The position numbers were made by a program, and so were the translations under genes. Source: Actinomycetota bacterium (GTDB taxonomy: Bacteria > Actinomycetota > Actinomycetes > Mycobacteriales > Jatrophihabitantaceae). From it: 12,586 nt of DNA. Shown here one piece after another: positions 6,081 to 11,454 of the stretch. The notes beneath the pieces were generated by a model, which was not told where the DNA came from, made no database searches, and worked only from the letters and a program-made list of their open reading frames with translations. The stretch covers positions 1-12,586 of the forward strand of contig JAFAWL010000459.1 of assembly GCA_019241805.1 (NCBI GenBank), given 5' to 3'. The number at the start of each line of letters is the position of its first letter. Position 1 is the stretch's first letter.

Positions 6081-6716
6081 TTACAGGTACTGCCCGGTGC
6101 CCTGCTCGCCGCTCTCGTTACCGCGGCCGAACGGACCGGGCGCGAGCACCTGGCCGCCGGGGCCGATGACGACCTGACCCGGCTGTCCCTCGACGTGACC
6201 GGGCAGCGCCCGGCCGCGCATCTGCTCTAGCTGCGCCCGCGCCGCCATCTGTTGCGCGAACAACGCGGTCTGGATGCCGTGGAACAACCCTTCCAGCCAC
6301 CCGACCAGCTGCGCCTGGGCGATGCGCAGTTCCGCCTCGGACGGCACGCCGTTGCCGAAGGGCAGGGTGAGCCGCTCGAGTTCGTCGCGCAGATCCGGCG
6401 ACAGACCCTGTTCGAGCTCCTTGATCGAGGATTCATGGATGTCGCGCAGTCGCTGGCGACCGGCTTCGTCCAACGGCGCGGCCCGCACCTCCTCCAGCAA
6501 CTGCTTGATCATCGTGCCGATCCGCATCACCTTGGCCGGCTGCTCCACCATCGCGGTGATCTCGTCGACATCCTCCGCGTCGAGCCGCTCCGGCAGCCCG
6601 ACACCGCCCGGTGTCACGGCCTGTCCAGGCGCGCCCGGTTCTGGAAAGCTTGGCGAATCCGCGCGGCCGCCCGGTTCGCCGCCGCCGCCCTGGTCGTTCT
6701 GGCTGTACTCCGTCAT
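6081..6716 (-). CDS. bpa: Bacterial proteasome activator Bpa (PafE)
   Basis: ATP-independent activator that forms a dodecameric ring on the 20S proteasome and opens its gate for unfolded substrates. It has 211 residues. A flexible Gly/Pro-rich N-terminus (1-45) is followed by the conserved helical core (about 55-170). The core contains VEQPAKVMRIGTMIKQLLEE (57-76), PLDEAGRQRLRDIH (81-94), RLTLPF (115-120), SEAELRIAQAQLVGWLEGLF (126-145) and HGIQTALFAQQMAARAQLEQM (146-166). It ends in GQYL (208-211), the HbYX-like tail that inserts between proteasome alpha subunits. The tail linker (170-207, Gly/Pro-rich) looks longer than in M. tuberculosis. Its presence implies proteasome genes elsewhere in the genome. 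The ATG at 6716 has no clear ribosome site; AAGACT 6 nt upstream (6723-6728) resembles the leaderless -10 boxes but lacks the first T. It is divergent from the aminotransferase-like gene across 83 bp. Confidence 0.96.
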   Translation of the reverse strand: MTEYSQNDQGGGGEPGGRADSPSFPEPGAPGQAVTPGGVGLPERLDAEDVDEITAMVEQPAKVMRIGTMIKQLLEEVRAAPLDEAGRQRLRDIHESSIKELEQGLSPDLRDELERLTLPFGNGVPSEAELRIAQAQLVGWLEGLFHGIQTALFAQQMAARAQLEQMRGRALPGHVEGQPGQVVIGPGGQVLAPGPFGRGNESGEQGTGQYL

Positions 6717-6799
6717 GGGTCCAGTCTTGCTCAGGGCCGCGTCGAGGCCGGGCGCCGGGTTGGGTCACGAGCCACGCCCACCGGTCGAGGGGAGTTGAT

Positions 6800-7999
6800 G
6801 TGAGCGTCGACGTGGCGCGCCTGCGTGGCCTTTATCCGACGCTCGGCGCCGGCCTGGCCAGCCTTGACGGGCCGTTCGGCGCGCTCCATCCGGAAACGGT
6901 CGTTCGGGCGATCATCACGACGCTGCGGCGGTCCCCCGTCCAACCCGGCTCCCATTCGGCTCGCTCGATCAGCGCGGCGGCGTCGGTCGCGTCCGCCCGG
7001 GCGGCTGTCGGCGATCTGCTCGGAGCTACCCCGGATGCCGTCGTCCTCGGCGCCGACCTCGCGACGCTGCTCAGTCGGTTCGCCGGTCTGCTCGCGGCAG
7101 ACTGGCAACTCGGAGACGAGGTCGTGCTCAACCGTCTCGACCACGACGCCAACATCCGGCCGTGGATGGCCGCGGCACGAGCGGTGGGCGCCAGCGTGCG
7201 GTGGGCCGAGTTCGACGTCGAGACGGGCGAACTGCCCGACTGGCAGTACGACGGTTTGATCACTCGTCGCACCCGATTGGTCAGCGTGCCGCTGGCCAAC
7301 CCGGTGACCGGAACCGTGCCCGACGTGCGCGCAGTCGCCGACCGGGCGCACGCGGTGGGCGCGCTCCTACTGGTCGACTCGGGCGCCGCGCTGCCGCACC
7401 TGCCGGTCGATCTCGCCGAGCTCGGGGCCGACCTGCTCGGGATCTCGGCCCCGGTCTTCGGGGGCCCGAGCGTCGGCGCGATCGTGGCGCGGCCGGGACT
7501 GTTGGCCGAGATGGATTCCGATATCGACGACGACATACCCGAACGCTTCGAACTCGGCGCGCTGCCGGTCGAGTTGCTCGACGGCCTCACCGCCGCGGTC
7601 GATCACCTGGCCGACCTCGACGAGGCCGCGACCGGAAGCCGGCGTCGCCGGGTGCTGACGTCGCTGCAGGGCATCGGCGAGTACGAACACGACGTCTACC
7701 TCTATCTGGACGAGCGAGTTCGCGCGCTGCCCCGCATCACTGTCATCGGCAGTTCGACCGACCGCGTGCCGGTGCTGGCGCTCACCGTGGACGGCCATAC
7801 GCCGGCCGAGGTCGGCGAATTCCTCGCTCGGCGCCGCGTCTCGGTCTGGACCGGTCGCACCGGCATGAGCCAGCTGATGAAGACGGTCGGCGTCGACGAG
7901 CTGGGGGGTGCCGTGCATCTCGGGCTGATGCCCTACGTCACGACCCGTGAGGTCGACCAGTTGATCGAGGCGCTGTCGGCCCTGGTCGGCGCGCGCTGA
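6800..7999 (+). CDS. Aminotransferase class V / cysteine-desulfurase-like protein lacking the PLP lysine
   Basis: A fold-type I protein of the cysteine-desulfurase-like (VC1184-type) group, 399 residues. Family landmarks are LDGPFGALHP (22-31), HSARS (52-56), LNRLDHDANIRPW (110-122), LVDSGAALPHLPVDL (191-205; D193 at the pyridine-N position) and GADLLGISAPVFGGPSVGA (209-227). In active relatives that last segment reads SAYKxFGPH, with the lysine that binds PLP. Here the aligned stretch is SAPVFGGPS, with Val219 in the lysine place, and Lys361 is the only lysine in the whole protein. It therefore probably cannot act as a normal PLP enzyme. The GTG at 6800 has GGGGAG 5 nt upstream; an overlapping ATG at 6798 is followed at once by a stop. 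It is divergent from bpa and convergent with the quinone oxidoreductase, as around M. tuberculosis Rv3778c. Function unknown. Confidence 0.88.
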   Translation: MSVDVARLRGLYPTLGAGLASLDGPFGALHPETVVRAIITTLRRSPVQPGSHSARSISAAASVASARAAVGDLLGATPDAVVLGADLATLLSRFAGLLAADWQLGDEVVLNRLDHDANIRPWMAAARAVGASVRWAEFDVETGELPDWQYDGLITRRTRLVSVPLANPVTGTVPDVRAVADRAHAVGALLLVDSGAALPHLPVDLAELGADLLGISAPVFGGPSVGAIVARPGLLAEMDSDIDDDIPERFELGALPVELLDGLTAAVDHLADLDEAATGSRRRRVLTSLQGIGEYEHDVYLYLDERVRALPRITVIGSSTDRVPVLALTVDGHTPAEVGEFLARRRVSVWTGRTGMSQLMKTVGVDELGGAVHLGLMPYVTTREVDQLIEALSALVGAR

Positions 8000-8016
8000 G
8001 AGCGGGGACCTCAGCG
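7994..8016. terminator. Hairpin over both stop codons, aminotransferase-like / quinone oxidoreductase
   Basis: CGCTGAG (7994-8000) and CTCAGCG (8010-8016) are perfect 7-bp arms around a 9-nt loop. Each arm contains the stop codon of one of the facing genes (TGA at 7997-7999; TCA at 8011-8013 on the plus strand). The 11-bp gap leaves no room for any other terminator, so this is the best bidirectional candidate here. Confidence 0.5.
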
Positions 8017-8991
8017 AACGCGGAGCAGGATTTTCCCCACGTGCTCGCTCGATTCCATCAGCCGATGGGCCTCGACGGCGTCATCGAGCGAGAGCACCCG
8101 ATCGATGACGGGGCGGAAGCGGCCCGATTCGATCGTCGGCCAGACGAAGGCGTGCGTGCCGGCGACGATGGCCGCCTTCTGCTCGAGCGGCCGACCCCTC
8201 AGCCCGGCGGCGAAGATGCCCGCCCGTTTGGCCAACAGGGCGCCGAGGTCGACCTCGCCCTTGCGTCCGCCCTGCAGGCCGAGCACGACCAGCCGGCCAC
8301 CGATGCCCAGCGACCGGATGTTGCGTTCGAGATACGACGCGCCCATGTTGTCCAGGATCACGTCCGCCCCCTGGCCGGTGGTCACCTCGTGGACGCGTTC
8401 GTCGAAGTCCTCCTCGCGGTAATTGATGGTGACGTCGGCTCCGAGCGTGCGGCAGAAGTCGGCCTTGCGGCGGGTGCCGGCCGTCGCGACCACGCGAGCG
8501 CCGTGAGCGACGGCCAGTTGGATCGCGGTCGTGCCGATGCCACCACTGCCGCCGTGGATGAGTACCGTCTCGCCGGGCTGCAGGCGTCCCTCGACGAACA
8601 ACATGGAGTAGACGGTGCACGTCGTCTCGGGCAATCCGGCGGCGTCGACGAGCGAGACGTTGGCGGGTCGAGGCAGCAGCTGACCGGCCGGCACCGCGAC
8701 GAGCTCGGCGTAGCCGCCACCGGCGATCAGGGCACAGACCTCGTCGCCCACTTGCCAGCCGCTGACCCCCTCACCGAGCGCGCGGATCGTGCCGGAGCAC
8801 TCCATTCCGAGGTAGGGCGAAGCACCGCGCGGTGGGTCGTAGAAGCCCTGGCGCTGCAGCAGGTCGGCCCGATTCAGGGCGGCCGCCGTTACGGAGACCA
8901 GCACCTCGCCGGGGCCGGCTTGGGCGTCGGGAACCTCATCGACGGCCAGCACTTCGGGCGGTCCGGGACGAGTGATGACGACAGCGCGCAC
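8011..8991 (-). CDS. NAD(P)H:quinone oxidoreductase, zinc-independent MDR family (PIG3-like)
   Basis: Medium-chain dehydrogenase/reductase of the quinone-oxidoreductase branch, predicted to reduce quinones or enones with NADPH in the cytoplasm. It has 326 residues, the usual length. The N-terminal catalytic domain has AALNRADLLQRQGFY (37-51), PYLGMECSGTI (59-69) and GGGYAELV (91-98), with no zinc-ligand set. The Rossmann domain has LIHGGSGGIGTTAIQLA (144-160), whose glycine-rich turn is at 147-153, then GADVILDNMGASYLERN (208-224) and the C-terminal HVGKILL (317-323). These are hallmarks of the PIG3 group. The gene lies 25 bp after the IclR gene in the same direction but has its own -10 box (TACGGT) 6 nt before the GTG at 8991, so it may be both read through and separately transcribed. 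It corresponds in position to M. tuberculosis Rv3777. Confidence 0.93.
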   Translation of the reverse strand: MRAVVITRPGPPEVLAVDEVPDAQAGPGEVLVSVTAAALNRADLLQRQGFYDPPRGASPYLGMECSGTIRALGEGVSGWQVGDEVCALIAGGGYAELVAVPAGQLLPRPANVSLVDAAGLPETTCTVYSMLFVEGRLQPGETVLIHGGSGGIGTTAIQLAVAHGARVVATAGTRRKADFCRTLGADVTINYREEDFDERVHEVTTGQGADVILDNMGASYLERNIRSLGIGGRLVVLGLQGGRKGEVDLGALLAKRAGIFAAGLRGRPLEQKAAIVAGTHAFVWPTIESGRFRPVIDRVLSLDDAVEAHRLMESSEHVGKILLRVR

Positions 8992-8997
8992 GACCCA

Positions 8998-9003
8998 ACC
9001 GTA
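8998..9003 (-). promoter_or_regulatory. -10 box for leaderless quinone oxidoreductase transcript
   Basis: On the minus strand TACGGT matches TANNNT and ends 6 nt before the GTG at 8991. It lies just beyond the stop codon of the upstream IclR gene (9017-9019). No ribosome site is present. Confidence 0.45.
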
Positions 9004-9016
9004 GCGGCGGTCCGAA

Positions 9017-9766
9017 TCATCGCAGCCGCGCGGACAACTCGCTCGCGGCGCGCGTCACCGCGTCGACGAGTGCAGTGCGGCGACCAGCGAAGTCAGCGGA
9101 CGGGACGGAGACGGTCACCGCCGCTTGCGGACGGCCTCGACGATCCACCGCTGCCGCCGCCACTGAGGCGATGTCAACGCTCACGTAGCCCTGTTCGATC
9201 GCGACTCCCGTCGTCCGCTCCCGCGCGATGAGCCGTCGCAGCGCGGCGATCGATCGCGGACCGCGCCCGGTCCGATCGGCCAGCGGCGTGCCCGCGGGGT
9301 AGATCGCCTCGAACTCGACCGCCGGCAGTCGGGCCAGCAGCGCACGGCCCGAGGCGGTCAGGTGCGCCGGCAGGCGCACGCCGACATCGGTGACGAGTGG
9401 GATCGATCGGGCTGGTTCCTGCTTGAGCAGATAGACCACCTCGGCGCCCAAGAGGACTCCCAACTGCGCGGTGGCCCGAGTCGCGCCGGCGACGCGCGCC
9501 AACACCGGACGCCCGAGTCGTTCGAGTCGATCCTGGCGAAGGTATGCGGTTCCTATCTCGAAGGCGGCGACGCCCAGGCCGTAGGTGCGCTCGTCCGGAT
9601 AGTGCGTCACGAACCCGTTTTCGACGAGCACACTCAACAAGTGGTAGGTCGAGGATCTCGGATGACCGAGACGGCGGGCGATCGTCGCGGCCGGGGCCGG
9701 GCCCGTGGCGGCCAGCAGGCGCAGCACGTCCAGTCCGACGCTCAACGCCGGACCTCGCTCGCTCAC
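9017..9766 (-). CDS. IclR-family transcriptional regulator, probable hut regulator
   Basis: DNA-binding regulator, 249 residues, with the two-domain IclR layout. A winged helix-turn-helix occupies about 5-65 (recognition helix around RSSTYHLLSVLVENG, 37-51; wing at HYPDERTYGLG, 55-65). An effector-binding domain occupies about 75-248, containing LTASGRALLA (136-145) and EQGYVSVDIASVAAAA (191-206). It is divergent from hutH across 78 bp, which contains a perfect 14-bp palindrome abutting its own -10 region. Histidine-pathway control by an IclR protein is known in corynebacteria (HutR), so a HutR-like role sensing a histidine-pathway intermediate is a reasonable inference. The GTG at 9766 is chosen as start; TAGTGG (9773-9778) lies 6 nt upstream, a near match to the leaderless -10 pattern. 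Confidence 0.9.
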   Translation of the reverse strand: MSERGPALSVGLDVLRLLAATGPAPAATIARRLGHPRSSTYHLLSVLVENGFVTHYPDERTYGLGVAAFEIGTAYLRQDRLERLGRPVLARVAGATRATAQLGVLLGAEVVYLLKQEPARSIPLVTDVGVRLPAHLTASGRALLARLPAVEFEAIYPAGTPLADRTGRGPRSIAALRRLIARERTTGVAIEQGYVSVDIASVAAAAVDRRGRPQAAVTVSVPSADFAGRRTALVDAVTRAASELSARLR

Positions 9767-9778
9767 GAACAGCCACTA

Positions 9779-9792
9779 TCTCAGATCTGAGA
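9779..9792. promoter_or_regulatory. Perfect 14-bp palindrome, likely IclR/HutR operator
   Basis: TCTCAGATCTGAGA is its own reverse complement. It sits in the IclR-hutH gap, immediately upstream of the -10-like TAGTGG of the regulator and 53-66 bp upstream of the hutH ATG. The length and TCT...AGA ends with central AT resemble the 14-bp HutR motif I recall from Corynebacterium (TCTGwwATwCCAGA). One site could serve both autorepression and hut control. Confidence 0.65.
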
Positions 9793-9844
9793 CTCGATGG
9801 TCGTGGCCTAGCCCGGGTCGCGCCGCAGCGAGCAGAGTGGCGCT

Positions 9845-11443
9845 ATGGCAGAACGGGTGGTCGTCGGTGTCGGCCCGGTGAGCGAGCGCGAGGTCGTAGC
9901 GGTGGCCCGCCACGGCATCGGTGTGGAACTCGGTGCCGACGCCCTGGCCGCGATCGAGGCGTCCCGCGGCATCGTCGAGGCTTTGGCCGAGGACGCCGAA
10001 CCGCACTACGGGATCTCGACCGGCTTCGGGGCGCTGGCCACCAAGCACATTCCGGTCGAGCGACGCGCGCTGCTGCAGCAGTCGTTGATCCGTTCCCACG
10101 CGGCCGGCTCTGGTCCCGAGGTGGAGCGGGAGGTCGTGCGAGCCATGATGCTGCTGCGACTCTCGACGCTCGCGACCGGCCGGACCGGTGTACGGGCGAC
10201 GACCGCCCGCACGCTGGCCGCGTTGTTGGATCACGGCATCACTCCCGTCGTGCGCGAGTTCGGATCGCTCGGTTGCTCGGGCGATTTGGCTCCCCTGGCC
10301 CACGTCGCGCTGGCCCTGCTCGGAGAAGGGCAGGTCCACGATCCCAACGGCAACATCCGGCCGAGCGCCGAGGTCATGGCCGCTTTCGGCATCGAGCCGG
10401 TGCGGCTGGCCGAGAAAGAAGGGCTGGCCCTCATCAACGGCACGGACGGGATGCTCGGCCAGCTCGTCCTAGCGCTGCGCGATCTCGATCAATTGCTGCG
10501 CACGGCCGACATCACCGCGGCGATGAGTATCGAGGCGATGCTCGGAACGGCTCGGGTGTTCGCCGCCGACCTGCAGGCGCTGCGACCTCAGCCCGGCCAG
10601 GCGGTCGCGGCGGCGAATATGCGGGCGTTGCTGGCGCATTCTCCAATCGTCGCCTCGCACGCCGGTCCGGAATGCACGTACGTGCAGGACGCCTATTCGA
10701 TGCGTTGCGCTCCCCAGGTGGCGGGCGCCGCCCGCGACACGCTGGCCTATGCGCGGAGCGTCGCCGGCCGCGAACTCGCCGCGGCTATCGACAATCCGGT
10801 CGTGACCCTGGACGGGCACGTCGAATCGAACGGCAACTTTCACGGTGCCCCGATCGCCTACGTCTTGGACTTTCTCGCCATCCCGGTTGCCGACCTCGCG
10901 TCGATGAGTGAGCGACGTACGGATCGCATGCTCGACGTCGCCCGTTCCCGCGGCCTGTCGCCGTTCCTCGCCGACGACCCCGGGCTCGACTCCGGGCACA
11001 TGATCGCGCAATACACGCAGGCAGCGGTCGTTTCGGAACTGAAGCGGTTGGCGGTTCCGGCATCTGTCGATTCCATTCCGTCCTCGGCCATGCAGGAAGA
11101 CCACGTCTCGATGGGCTGGTCGGCCGCCCGCAAGCTGCGGCGGTCCGTGGACGGGTTGGCCCGGGTCCTCGCGATCGAGCTGTTGACCGCTGCGCGCGCG
11201 CTGGATCAGCGGGCGCCGCTCGAACCGGGGCCGGCGGCCAGCGCGGTGGTGGCCGCACTGAGATCCGGCGGCGTGAACGAGCGTCCGGGCGTGAACGGGC
11301 ATGTCGAAGGTCGACGCGCCGGCGTGCCCGGTGCCGGGCCGGATCGGTTCCTCGCTCCCGAAATCGAAGCGGCCCTTGCGCTCGTGCGTTCCGGGGCGGC
11401 TGTGGCTGCCGCCAACTCCGTTCTTGATTCACCTGTTATGTAA
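9845..11443 (+). CDS. hutH: Histidine ammonia-lyase
   Basis: Homotetrameric cytoplasmic enzyme that deaminates L-histidine to urocanate, the first step of histidine use. It has 532 residues. The MIO cofactor tripeptide is Cys144-Ser145-Gly146 (GSLGCSGDLAPLAH) rather than Ala-Ser-Gly; Cys at this place also occurs in Streptomyces HutH and still permits MIO formation. Other catalytic residues all align with Pseudomonas HutH: Tyr55, His85, Asn198 (INGTDG), Gln281/Tyr284/Arg287 (VQDAYSMRC), Phe332 (NGNFHG) and Glu418 (MQEDH). The C-terminal linker 476-498 is Gly/Pro-rich, looks longer than in the Streptomyces enzyme and carries a small tandem duplication. The ATG at 9845 has no strong ribosome site. 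hutU follows after 11 bp, with its ribosome site starting inside the hutH stop. Regulation is probably by the divergent IclR protein. Confidence 0.97.
   Translation: MAERVVVGVGPVSEREVVAVARHGIGVELGADALAAIEASRGIVEALAEDAEPHYGISTGFGALATKHIPVERRALLQQSLIRSHAAGSGPEVEREVVRAMMLLRLSTLATGRTGVRATTARTLAALLDHGITPVVREFGSLGCSGDLAPLAHVALALLGEGQVHDPNGNIRPSAEVMAAFGIEPVRLAEKEGLALINGTDGMLGQLVLALRDLDQLLRTADITAAMSIEAMLGTARVFAADLQALRPQPGQAVAAANMRALLAHSPIVASHAGPECTYVQDAYSMRCAPQVAGAARDTLAYARSVAGRELAAAIDNPVVTLDGHVESNGNFHGAPIAYVLDFLAIPVADLASMSERRTDRMLDVARSRGLSPFLADDPGLDSGHMIAQYTQAAVVSELKRLAVPASVDSIPSSAMQEDHVSMGWSAARKLRRSVDGLARVLAIELLTAARALDQRAPLEPGPAASAVVAALRSGGVNERPGVNGHVEGRRAGVPGAGPDRFLAPEIEAALALVRSGAAVAAANSVLDSPVM
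11270..11305 (+). repeat. In-frame 18-bp tandem duplication in hutH linker
   Basis: Two adjacent 18-bp units each begin GGCGTGAACG and share 13 of 18 bases. They encode GVNERP and GVNGHV (residues 476-487). The duplication lies in the poorly conserved segment before the conserved end PDRFLAPEIE and probably lengthens a surface loop without affecting catalysis. Confidence 0.6.
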
Positions 11444-11447
11444 GGAG
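11442..11447 (+). promoter_or_regulatory. Strong ribosome binding site of hutU
   Basis: AAGGAG ends 7 nt before the hutU ATG and overlaps the hutH TAA stop. It is the best ribosome site in the window, fixes the hutU start, and suggests hutU is translated from the hutH mRNA. Confidence 0.8.
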
Positions 11448-11454
11448 ATTCTTC

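Noticed and set aside
6611..6799. N-terminal extension of the aminotransferase-like protein overlapping the start of bpa
   Set aside because: The GTG at 6800 follows a good ribosome site and matches the family start; the extension is antisense to bpa.
10274..10282. HutH cofactor tripeptide is Cys-Ser-Gly instead of Ala-Ser-Gly
   Set aside because: At first this looked like a damaged active site, but Streptomyces HutH has the same GSLGCSGDLAPL sequence, so it is a normal actinobacterial variant.
9544..10911. Plus-strand open frame (455 codons) overlapping the IclR gene and hutH
   Set aside because: It is a very Arg-rich alternate frame crossing two real genes and their regulatory gap; no domain is recognisable.
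10469..11302. Minus-strand open frame (277 codons) inside hutH
   Set aside because: Antisense to an intact catalytic gene with all active-site residues; no independent start signal or motif.
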